A stretch of DNA of 32,782 nucleotides from Chitinophagaceae bacterium. GTDB lineage: Bacteria > Bacteroidota > Bacteroidia > Chitinophagales > Chitinophagaceae. Positions 25,499 through 32,782 of the stretch are shown one piece after another (positions within the stretch are counted from its first letter, which is position 1; every line of letters starts with the position of its first letter). The translations under genes and the position numbers were made by a program. The notes under the pieces are model-generated. The model was not told where the DNA came from, did no database searches, and saw only the letters and a program-made list of their open reading frames with translations. The stretch lies in the NCBI GenBank assembly GCA_003168265.1, contig PMSV01000005.1, positions 1 through 32,782 of the forward strand, read 5' to 3'.

Positions 25499-27865
25499 TT
25501 ATTCTGTTCTTAAACTTTTCACAGGACTGGAAATGGCTGCTTTCAAAGCCTGAAAGCTGACCGTCAGCATGGAGATCAAAATGATCACCAGTGCGGCCAC
25601 GACAAATACAACCCATCCCAAAGGGACACGGTAGGAAAAACTCATGAGCCAAAGGCTCATGAGCCACATAGAAAGCGGAAAAGCCAGCAGCATAGCTATG
25701 AAAATCAGATAAAGGAAATCCCTGGAAAGCAATTGAAAAATATTGGATGAAGATGCGCCGACGATCTTCCGGATTCCGATTTCTTTTTGCCTGCGCCTCG
25801 CAGTAAAGGCAGCCAGTCCGAATAAGCCCAGGCAGGAAATGATGATGGCGAGCCCGGCAAAATATTTGGAAAGGATCGAAACCTTTTTCTCCGCGTCGTA
25901 TTGGGCCTGGTAGGCATCATCCAGGAAATTGAATTCGAAGGGAAAGTCCGGATTGAATGTTTTATACAGTGCTTCTATACTGGAAATCGTTTCTTTTTGA
26001 TCATTGGAACTGATGCGGACCATTATTTTATCCCAGGAATTGCCATAGGGATTCAGTGCAATATATAGCGGGACTACGGGCTGGTGCAAGGACTCAAAAT
26101 GAAAGTCTTTTACGACACCAATGATCTGCCTGTCAGCGCCGAACCATTTTACCATTCGCCCAACCGGGTTCTTCCAACCTATCGATCTGGCGGCTGTTTC
26201 ATTGATGATAATGCCTGTAGTGTCCAGGCCATAGCTCCTGGAATAACTTCGACCGGCGGCCATTTGCATGTTCATCGTTTCTATAAAATCATATCCTGCA
26301 TTAATGCCTTCGAAATAATAGATCCCGTTCGGGTCCCTGCCGGGCCAAATGATCATATCTCCGCCGTAATTCCTCCCAATCATGCCGTGGGTGGTATAAC
26401 TGGCATTGACGACGCCGGGGATCTTCTTCAATTCGGAAATAAAACCCTCTTCATTTTGAAGTATTCTTCCTTCTGCACTGAACCGAACTATATTGTCTTT
26501 ATTGAATCCCAGGTTGATATGCTGGATGAGTTCAAGCTGGCGATAAACGACAAGGACCGAGATGATGAGGGTGATGGTGATAGTGAATTGAAATACAACC
26601 AAACCTTTTCGTGCCCATATTTCCCCCCACAATGTCCGGAGCTTGTTCTTCAGAATACTGACCGGTTGGAATCCGGATAAGTAAAAAGCCGGGTAGCTGC
26701 CGGCAAGCAGACCTGTAATCAGGGTGATGGCGGCCAGACCGGAAAACAGGGTGGGTCCTAATCGAAAATGGAGGTTTTTACCTGTGATCTGGTTGAAGCT
26801 TGGTATTAGAAGCCAGGTTAAGAGTAGCGCAAATAAAGCGGCGATGAGGGAGAGCAGGAAGGACTCGCTCAGGAATTGAAATACCAATTGTCCCCGGTCC
26901 GCCCCGACGACTTTTTTGATACCTACTTCTTTTAGCCTCTTGGAAGCCTTGGCCGTTGAAAGATTCATGAAATTGATACAGGCAATGACCAGGATAAAGA
27001 TGGCGACCAAAGAAAACAAACGCACGTATTCTAAACGGCCTCCCACGCGAGCCCCATGTACAAAGCTGTTTTGGAGGTAGGCTCCTGAAAATGCCAGTGC
27101 AAAGACCTTCCGGGTTGTGTCTCCGCAATTTTCTGTTACCAGATTGGAGATTCTTCTGTTGAATGTATTGAGATCGGCGCCCAGTCTCAATTTTACAAAA
27201 TTGTGGGGACCACCATTACCCCAGTCCTCTACCCAGCCTGCTGTCTGGCCGTAGTACTCGAAAGGCATGACAAAGTCAAATTGTTGCGAAGAATTGGCAG
27301 GCAGGTCTTTAAAAATTCCGGAGACATGAAAGGTCGTATCATGTTGGAAGCGGATAGGTTGGCCGATCAGGCCTGTTGCTTTGCCGAATAATTTTTTGGC
27401 CACGCTTTCGGAAAGGACAATGCTGGTATTGATCTTAAGCAAGTTGTCACGATCACCTTCGATGAGGGGAACGGCGAAGATGTTAAAATAATCTTCTCCG
27501 GCATATTGGCCCCAGGCTTTGATGTTTTTATCTTCAACAGTCAGCGTGAATTTCTGAAACCAGTTGGGAGGGGCAAGTGCAGCCGCATATTCCACTTCGG
27601 AAACACGGGTCTTAACCGCTCTGGCAAGGGGCCCGGAAGATTCATCGCTGATGCCGGGATTCCCGGAATAGGTCCGGGTTTCCATTAATTGATAGATTTG
27701 CCCCAGGTCAGGATAAAATTTGTCCACACTGTATTCATCGGACACCCATAAATAGATCAACAGGGCGCAGGCTATCCCCGTGGAAAGGCCGACCAGGTTT
27801 AGCAGGGTGAATTGCTTGTCCCGAATCATATTTCTCCAGGCGATCTTCAAATGGTTTTTGAACAT
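25499..27865 (-). CDS. MacB/FtsX-type ABC transporter permease
   Basis: This intact 788-residue permease is the first gene of the minus-strand unit that continues into DUF4097 and the next permease. It begins MFKNHLKIAWRNMIRDKQF with helix VGLSTGIACALLIYLWV, then the first MacB-type periplasmic domain. FtsX domain 1 has KEVGIKKVVGADRGQLVFQF. A middle helix (FQFTITITLIISVLVVY) and second periplasmic domain (IIGVVKDFHFESLHQPV, a phrase conserved across the array) follow. FtsX domain 2 carries EIGIRKIVGASSSNIFQL, and the end is KSLRTE. It lacks an ATPase domain. The ~185-bp block shared with the ATPase-TolC locus lies just upstream, which suggests joint control. Confidence 0.9.
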   Translation of the reverse strand: MFKNHLKIAWRNMIRDKQFTLLNLVGLSTGIACALLIYLWVSDEYSVDKFYPDLGQIYQLMETRTYSGNPGISDESSGPLARAVKTRVSEVEYAAALAPPNWFQKFTLTVEDKNIKAWGQYAGEDYFNIFAVPLIEGDRDNLLKINTSIVLSESVAKKLFGKATGLIGQPIRFQHDTTFHVSGIFKDLPANSSQQFDFVMPFEYYGQTAGWVEDWGNGGPHNFVKLRLGADLNTFNRRISNLVTENCGDTTRKVFALAFSGAYLQNSFVHGARVGGRLEYVRLFSLVAIFILVIACINFMNLSTAKASKRLKEVGIKKVVGADRGQLVFQFLSESFLLSLIAALFALLLTWLLIPSFNQITGKNLHFRLGPTLFSGLAAITLITGLLAGSYPAFYLSGFQPVSILKNKLRTLWGEIWARKGLVVFQFTITITLIISVLVVYRQLELIQHINLGFNKDNIVRFSAEGRILQNEEGFISELKKIPGVVNASYTTHGMIGRNYGGDMIIWPGRDPNGIYYFEGINAGYDFIETMNMQMAAGRSYSRSYGLDTTGIIINETAARSIGWKNPVGRMVKWFGADRQIIGVVKDFHFESLHQPVVPLYIALNPYGNSWDKIMVRISSNDQKETISSIEALYKTFNPDFPFEFNFLDDAYQAQYDAEKKVSILSKYFAGLAIIISCLGLFGLAAFTARRRQKEIGIRKIVGASSSNIFQLLSRDFLYLIFIAMLLAFPLSMWLMSLWLMSFSYRVPLGWVVFVVAALVIILISMLTVSFQALKAAISSPVKSLRTE

Positions 27866-27878
27866 ATTTTTAAATAAT

Positions 27879-27896
27879 TTATTCCGTTCTTAAACT
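27879..27896 (-). pseudogene. Minimal C-terminal relic (SLRTE-stop) of a lost permease
   Basis: On the minus strand this reads AGT TTA AGA ACG GAA TAA, i.e. S-L-R-T-E-stop, the exact C-terminus of the array's permeases. About 20 bp match the end of the gene at 25499 with one mismatch. It sits 14 bp before the start of the next permease, where a tandem neighbour would have ended. Confidence 0.6.
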
Positions 27897-27956
27897 TTAT
27901 TTGAATGAGACGGCCGATATTTCGAAGGTTCAGGGTACAAATCCAGGTAAAGTCAG

Positions 27957-28142
27957 TCTAACTATATGCCGGAATGGAACTTAATGATTTACAGTGGGCT
28001 ATTATATGGTTATAGGGTTCCCAGTTCGCTTTCGTTACAGGCACTGTACGGTTTTGGTACAGTCTATACTAGTCCGGCTATACCTATACAGGTGAAAGAA
28101 TAAATCCTGATTAAACTATACAAGCTTCATTTTTAAAGATTA
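27957..28142 (-). repeat. Shared upstream regulatory block, copy 2
   Basis: This is the counterpart of 12697-12884, of nearly equal length and with the same order of shared words. It lies about 90-280 bp upstream of the permease gene that starts at 27865, in the same orientation relative to that gene as copy 1 has to the ATPase gene. The best conserved core is about 28040-28115, from the inverted repeat to GAATAAATCCTG. Confidence 0.65.
28043..28063. promoter_or_regulatory. ACTGTAC-N7-GTACAGT inverted repeat, putative operator copy 2
   Basis: Seven-base perfect arms surround GGTTTTG. It has the same spacer length and nearly the same spacer sequence as copy 1. The centre lies about 188 bp upstream of the permease start. 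It fits a site for a homodimeric repressor or activator. Confidence 0.5.
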
Positions 28143-28194
28143 TTCATAGTTTTATGTACCTGACTCATTCGGCTATAGCTATATTTCTCGTCTA

Positions 28195-30624
28195 TCATTC
28201 CGTCCTCAGAGACCGGACCGGGTTCATCATGGCCGCACGGATTGCCTGGAAGCTTACCGTGAAGAGCGCGATGGCTAATGCAATGGTTCCGGATAACAGG
28301 AATATCCACCAGCTCAGACTGGTCCGGTTAGCAAAATCCTGCAACCATTTGTTCATGAACCACCAGGCAAAAGGCGCTGCAATGATGAAGGAAATGGCGA
28401 CGAGGCGCATAAAATCACGGGAAAGCAATTGCACGATGCCGGAAACACTTGATCCGAGCGCCTTGCGGATCCCGATTTCCTTGGTGCGTTGCTCGGCTAT
28501 AAAAGTGGAAAGGCCAAATAATCCTAGGCATGCAATGGCGATCGCGATGGTGGAAAATATCAGTATGATCTTACCAATTCTCTGTTCGACCTTGTACATG
28601 TCGTTGAAGGCATTATCCATGAACCGATAACTGAAGGGCATGCCCGGAGCAAGATCCTTCCATTTGTTCTCCGCCAGTTTCACGATATCGGGGCTGTTGG
28701 CCGCATTGACTTTGAAGGAAACCAAGCCAGGATTTCTTCGGAGAAAGAAACCGAGTGGCCCTACATTCTGTTTGAGGGATTCAAAATTGAAATTCTTCAC
28801 TACGCCGATAACGGTATAGGGTCTGATACTGTTGTTATTTGCAAAATAACCGCTATATAGTTTCTGCCCCAATGGATCGGCTCCCTGGAAATAGCCGGCG
28901 GCCGTCTCGTTGATGACCACAGCACCGGAATCCGTTCCGAAACTTTTGGAAAAGTTTCTTCCTTTGATCAACTGCATTTCCATGGTTGGAAGATAATCTT
29001 CATCAATTCCCCAAACCTGCATGTCAAAGGAGTTTTTGGTATCCATTACGGAACTGAGACTGAAAACATCGTCGGAACGGTTGGAGCTGTTGACTGGTAA
29101 AAAACCTGAGATGGTACCCGATTTCACTCCTGTCATCTTGAGCATTTCTGTCTTGAATGCATCCACATTGGAACCGAGGGCGTCTGTTCCATTGATTATC
29201 AACACTTCATTTTTATTGAAGCCCAGGTTCTTGGTCTGGATATAATGCAGTTGCCGGTAGATGACAATGGTACCGATGATCAGGATGATGGATGTGGTGA
29301 ACTGAAAAACGACAAGAAGGCTTCGGAGGCTTCCACTCCCCCGGTTGATCCTCCCTTTTAGGACTGCGATGGGTTGAAAAGAAGAGAGGAAGAATGCGGG
29401 ATAACTCCCTGCCAGCAACCCTACTGCAAATGGAAGAACGATCAGCAAGGGAAGGAGCATGGAGGAGAACAGGCTGGAGAACCGCATGGATTTGGAGGCC
29501 ACTTCATTGAAGACAGGGAGGATCAGGGCAGCGATGCCAATGGCAAGCAACAGGGAAATAAAGACCATCAATGTGCATTCTACCAGGAATTGGGCGATCA
29601 GGTCCTTTTTTACGGTTCCCAATACTTTTCTGATGCCCACTTCCTTGGCTCTGTTTGCTGAACGTGCTGTGGTCAGGTTCATGAAATTGATGCATGCAAT
29701 GACCAGTATGAAGATCGCAACGGCTGAAAAAATATACACATACTGGATATCTCCACCAGGCCTGATTTCATATTGGAGGTTGGAATAAAGGTGAATTTTA
29801 GTGAGCGGCGTCAGATCGTATTCTATTTTGTCGCCCTGTTTCTGGAAATCCGCTATGCTGTTGGTATGCAGGATTTGCTTCAATTGAGGCAGACAGTATT
29901 TCTCAATATACTCAGTGAATTTTCCTTCCAGTTTTTTATAATCAGTTCCCGGCTTCAGCAAAAGATAGGTATGGAAATTGTGACTCATTATCTGCCCCCA
30001 GCTATAGCCCGCATTCTTCATGGAAAAATAAAAATCAGCGCCGAAATGGATATTTGGCGGGAGGTCCCTGATCACCCCCGTTACTTTGTATAAAGATTTA
30101 TTGTTGTCATTGGTTTCGATCAGTTTTCCCAGGGCTTGCGTGGTGCCGAAATATTTCAAAGCAGCCTTCTCCGTAATGACAACTGTATTTGGTTCATTCA
30201 GCGCATTTTTGATATCTCCAGCTATCACAGGTAAAGAAAAAATCCGGAAGAAAGTGGAATCAACATGACAGACCATGAATTCGTTGATGTATTGGGATCC
30301 TTTCCGGATCAGTTTGGATCCGTTAGAATTGTAAAACCTTGCATACTCTTCTATTTCAGGGTAATCCTTTTTTACAAGTTGCCCCATCATATCTGAAGTC
30401 AGGGCAAACTGCAGGTCCAATCCGTTGAAACGGATTTTGGAACTGATGCGGTAGATCCTGTCCGCATTGGGAAAGGATTTATCAAAACTGAGTTCATCCA
30501 ACACATAGAGGGAAATGAGGAGGAAGCAGGCCAGCCCAACAGCCAGTCCAAGAATATTGATGGCGGAAAATGTTTTGCTGCGGAGCAGGTTTCTCCACGC
30601 GATTTTGAGATAATTTTTTATCAT
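28195..30624 (-). CDS. MacB/FtsX-type ABC transporter permease
   Basis: This intact 809-residue permease has MIKNYLKIAWRNLLRSKTF and first helix ILGLAVGLACFLLISLYVL. A MacB-type periplasmic domain follows, with FHTYLLLKPGTDYKKLEGKF and the conserved LTKIHLYSN. FtsX domain 1 has KEVGIRKVLGTVKKDLIAQF. The middle helix is LLVVFQFTTSIILIIGTIVIY. The second periplasmic domain contains VVINETAAGYF and GVVKNFNFESLKQ. FtsX domain 2 has EIGIRKALGSSVSGIVQL, ending RSLRTE. The gap to the next unit downstream (329 bp) carries its own regulatory block, so this gene is probably on a separate transcript from the 27865 unit. There is no ATPase partner nearby. Confidence 0.9.
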   Translation of the reverse strand: MIKNYLKIAWRNLLRSKTFSAINILGLAVGLACFLLISLYVLDELSFDKSFPNADRIYRISSKIRFNGLDLQFALTSDMMGQLVKKDYPEIEEYARFYNSNGSKLIRKGSQYINEFMVCHVDSTFFRIFSLPVIAGDIKNALNEPNTVVITEKAALKYFGTTQALGKLIETNDNNKSLYKVTGVIRDLPPNIHFGADFYFSMKNAGYSWGQIMSHNFHTYLLLKPGTDYKKLEGKFTEYIEKYCLPQLKQILHTNSIADFQKQGDKIEYDLTPLTKIHLYSNLQYEIRPGGDIQYVYIFSAVAIFILVIACINFMNLTTARSANRAKEVGIRKVLGTVKKDLIAQFLVECTLMVFISLLLAIGIAALILPVFNEVASKSMRFSSLFSSMLLPLLIVLPFAVGLLAGSYPAFFLSSFQPIAVLKGRINRGSGSLRSLLVVFQFTTSIILIIGTIVIYRQLHYIQTKNLGFNKNEVLIINGTDALGSNVDAFKTEMLKMTGVKSGTISGFLPVNSSNRSDDVFSLSSVMDTKNSFDMQVWGIDEDYLPTMEMQLIKGRNFSKSFGTDSGAVVINETAAGYFQGADPLGQKLYSGYFANNNSIRPYTVIGVVKNFNFESLKQNVGPLGFFLRRNPGLVSFKVNAANSPDIVKLAENKWKDLAPGMPFSYRFMDNAFNDMYKVEQRIGKIILIFSTIAIAIACLGLFGLSTFIAEQRTKEIGIRKALGSSVSGIVQLLSRDFMRLVAISFIIAAPFAWWFMNKWLQDFANRTSLSWWIFLLSGTIALAIALFTVSFQAIRAAMMNPVRSLRTE

Positions 30625-30843
30625 ATTCCTTGGTTGAAGGATGATCGAAAAAGTCGCGGCATGGAAGGCCTTTAGCGCTTGGACGCGTAAATCGCTGCTA
30701 TTGTTACATCAACAGCTATTTATGCAGCAAATGGACAGTGGTTTACAGCATCTGATGGCTGAACAGGAACCGGCAAGAATTGGTTGCAGGTTTTCCAAAC
30801 TGATACAAGGTACAGGTAAGGGGCGGAAAGCCTGAAACTCTTT

Positions 30844-32649
30844 TTATTCCGCTCTCAGGCTCTTGACCGGACTGGTCCTGGCTGCACTCAGCGCATGCAT
30901 GCTTACCGTGATGGCAGCCAGCAAAATAGTGAGGGCTCCTCCAATCAAAAAGTTGATCCAGTTTATGTCGATCCTGTAAACATAGCCCTCCAGCCATTTG
31001 TGCAAGGCCCACCAGGAAAGAGGAAAGGCTATTATAATGGCCAACAGGGAAGGTTTTATGAAATCCATAGAAAGGTCTAAAACGATCTGCCGCATGGAGG
31101 CGCCAAGCACTTTCCTGATCCCAACTTCCCTGAAACGTTGTTGTGCGGCATAGGAAGATAATCCATAAAGGCCGAGGCAGGCGAGCAGTATGGCAATACC
31201 AGAAAACAGGTTCATTATCTTTCCCAGCCGGATTTCAGCGCTGTAGAGTTGGTTGTAGTCCTCTTCCATGAAACGGTATTCGAAGGGGCGGTCTGGAGCG
31301 AGTTCCTTCCATTTTGATTCAAGGTGGGAGAGGGTGACAGGCAGGTTCTGTCCGCTCATCTTTACAAGGATTTCGGTATTGTCATTATCAGTAAATCCTA
31401 CATAGGCTTTGATCGGGTCGTGCATGGACTGGAAATGAAAGTCCCTTACTACTCCACTTACATATCCGGGACGGGAATCGTCAAGGAACATTTTTTTACC
31501 GATTGCTTGTTGCGGTTTCCAACCTAGTAATTTAGCTGCCGATTCATTCAGGATAAAATGATAGGTCCTTTTTTTCCGGTCCGTGTCGGATACATCTTTC
31601 ATGTCCTGGTAGCTGATATCTTTTCCCGCCATCAAACGGAGGCCGACCGTCTTCACAAAATCCTCATCGATGTTGTTGGCTGTGACTGCGATGACCTGGT
31701 CATGGGGCATCTCTGCGGAACGCATTCCATATCCTCCTCCACCTTCAACTGGTGTGCGGTGGCAATTGCTAACACTGATCACGCCGGGATTGTCCATGAA
31801 TCTGGACTTGACCACCGAAAGGTTTTGAAGAAGGGATTGGGTTACAGGCAGGACCAGCACATGGGAACGATCATAGCCGAGGTCCTTGTGCTGGATAAAA
31901 TAGAGCTGTTTTTGAATGACGATGGTGGAGATAATCAGAAATACGGAAATCGCAAATTGAAAGATCAGCAGGGATTTACGGAGCCATTGTCCGGAAGCGG
32001 AGCTCTTAAATGCACCCTTGAGGACCCTGACGGGTTGAAATCCTGCCAGGATCAGTGCCGGATAGCATCCCGCCAACAAGATGATCAGGGCTGCCAATAG
32101 CAATACAAATAAAAGGAAGGTTGGTGAAAAAAGGGAGAAGAGGGTCATGTCCTTACCGGCAAGCTGATTAAATTGGGGAAGGAGCAAGGTGGCGGCTCCC
32201 AGACTTAGTGCAATCGCTATGAGACAGATCAGGGCAGATTCTCCGATGAACTGCCAGAACAATTGGCTTTTCTCTGCACCTACAACCTTTCGCACCCCCA
32301 CTTCTCTGGCTCTTTCGATCGACCTGGCCGTGCTGAGGTTGATATAGGTAGAACAGACAATGATCAGGATGAGCAGAGCTACAGCACCCAGAATATAGAC
32401 ATAACTGATATTGTTGTTGGGCTCGAAACCGGAATATGGGGAGTGCAGGTGGATGTCTCTAAAGGGTTCCAGATAGAAATTGACCGTTGCCCCCTGTCCT
32501 TTCATTTCCTTTTTCATGAAGGCGGGAAGTTTAGCCTGCAAGCCCGTAATGGAAGCGGTCTTACTTACAATCTGGGACAAGAACCAGATAAGTAACTGAC
32601 CGGCAATAAAATAAGGCATCTCAACAAATGCCGGGGTTTCAAACTTCAT
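30844..32649 (-). CDS. MacB/FtsX-type permease lacking its N-terminal quarter
   Basis: The open frame gives 601 residues, about 200 fewer than its paralogues. From residue ~32 (SITGLQAKLPAF, then FRDIHLHSPYSG) it matches the family: FtsX domain 1 (REVGVRKVVGAEKSQLFWQF), the middle helix, the second periplasmic domain (VSGVVRDFHFQSMHDP), FtsX domain 2 (REVGIRKVLGASMRQIVLDL) and the end KSLRAE. The first membrane helix and most of the first periplasmic domain are missing. The first ~30 residues (MKFETPAFVEMPYFIAG) do not match, and an in-frame TAA lies 24 bp before the ATG. In another frame, 32573-32593 reads TYLVLVP, like the TYLLLKP of paralogues. I think the 5' part is deleted and decayed, so the gene is probably non-functional. 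Confidence 0.75.
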   Translation of the reverse strand: MKFETPAFVEMPYFIAGQLLIWFLSQIVSKTASITGLQAKLPAFMKKEMKGQGATVNFYLEPFRDIHLHSPYSGFEPNNNISYVYILGAVALLILIIVCSTYINLSTARSIERAREVGVRKVVGAEKSQLFWQFIGESALICLIAIALSLGAATLLLPQFNQLAGKDMTLFSLFSPTFLLFVLLLAALIILLAGCYPALILAGFQPVRVLKGAFKSSASGQWLRKSLLIFQFAISVFLIISTIVIQKQLYFIQHKDLGYDRSHVLVLPVTQSLLQNLSVVKSRFMDNPGVISVSNCHRTPVEGGGGYGMRSAEMPHDQVIAVTANNIDEDFVKTVGLRLMAGKDISYQDMKDVSDTDRKKRTYHFILNESAAKLLGWKPQQAIGKKMFLDDSRPGYVSGVVRDFHFQSMHDPIKAYVGFTDNDNTEILVKMSGQNLPVTLSHLESKWKELAPDRPFEYRFMEEDYNQLYSAEIRLGKIMNLFSGIAILLACLGLYGLSSYAAQQRFREVGIRKVLGASMRQIVLDLSMDFIKPSLLAIIIAFPLSWWALHKWLEGYVYRIDINWINFLIGGALTILLAAITVSMHALSAARTSPVKSLRAE

Positions 32650-32672
32650 CTGTTGGGATGCCTGTTTTATTT

Positions 32673-32782
32673 ATGAAGAGAAAAAAAATGTTGGAAGCTG
32701 CAACTATTATGGTTGGAGTTTTTCTTTTTAGCATTTTGGGGTATTTATTAGGCAGGGGGATAAATTGCCTAATTCATCAATG
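32673..32782 (+). CDS. Start of a possible small membrane protein (runs off window)
   Basis: An open frame of 36 codons from ATG 32673 reaches the window edge. It begins MKRKKMLEAA and continues with a hydrophobic segment (TIMVGVFLFSILGYLLG), followed by a basic-polar stretch. A positively charged start plus one membrane helix looks like a genuine N-terminus. It lies only 23 bp from the ATG of the truncated permease on the other strand, as expected if a deletion joined unrelated DNA to that permease. Family unknown. Confidence 0.35.
   Translation, partial: MKRKKMLEAATIMVGVFLFSILGYLLGRGINCLIHQ

Larger units (their letters stand above)
27866..28194. other. 329-bp intergenic stretch with relic and regulatory block
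   Basis: No gene is present. In order on the plus strand it holds a permease C-terminal relic (27879-27896), the second copy of the shared block (27957-28142) with its inverted repeat, and a further CGGCTATAGCTATA motif (28169-28182). This is the likely promoter region of the permease-DUF4097-permease unit. Confidence 0.6.

Noticed and set aside
29374-29788. Plus-strand ORFs inside the permease genes
   Set aside because: Shadows of the minus-strand permease codons, with no signal or domain of their own.

Overview
The window looks like the chromosome of a Bacteroidota bacterium, most likely of the Chitinophagaceae type. The evidence is type IX secretion (T9SS) cargo with type B (CHU_C) and type A-like C-terminal signals, a PorP/SprF-family protein, tandem ~800-residue MacB/FtsX permeases ending in SLRTE, and almost no Shine-Dalgarno sequences. 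No rRNA, tRNA, CRISPR array or recognisable insertion sequence was seen.

Region 1 (1-7.6 kb, + strand) is a surface cassette. It starts with the 3' part of a giant adhesin made of 14 Ig-like repeats of about 106 residues, closed by a T9SS type B sorting domain. A PorP/SprF-family outer-membrane protein and an OmpA-like peptidoglycan-binding protein follow, then a hairpin terminator. A decayed copy of the ompA 3' end lies just past the terminator. Region 2 (7.6-10.3 kb) is methionine synthesis: osmC-metZ on the minus strand, divergent from metX on the plus strand. Region 3 (10.4-13.2 kb) is a minus-strand ABC ATPase-TolC pair with no permease or adaptor beside it, preceded by about 650 bp of structured non-coding DNA. 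Region 4 (13.2-19.4 kb) holds a six-NHL-repeat lipoprotein, a secreted protein with a T9SS tail, three small hypothetical genes, a frameshifted DUF1543 gene, a LysE-type exporter and a class C beta-lactamase-fold serine hydrolase. Region 5 (19.4-32.65 kb, minus strand) is an array of MacB/FtsX-type permeases with no ATPase. Three are intact, one has two frameshifts, one lacks its N-terminal quarter, and two survive only as C-terminal scraps. A DUF4097 protein built on an exact 18-residue repeat sits among them.

The most interesting observation links regions 3 and 5. A related block of about 185 bp, containing a TGTAC-N7-GTACA inverted repeat, lies about 190-230 bp upstream of both the solitary ATPase-TolC pair and the ATPase-less permease/DUF4097 unit, in the same orientation. 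I infer that the two loci are co-regulated parts of one dispersed export or envelope-stress system, in which one ATPase may serve several permeases. The permease array shows continuing birth and death. Three frameshifts in the window are all consistent with small deletions in short runs, so assembly error must be excluded before calling those genes dead.
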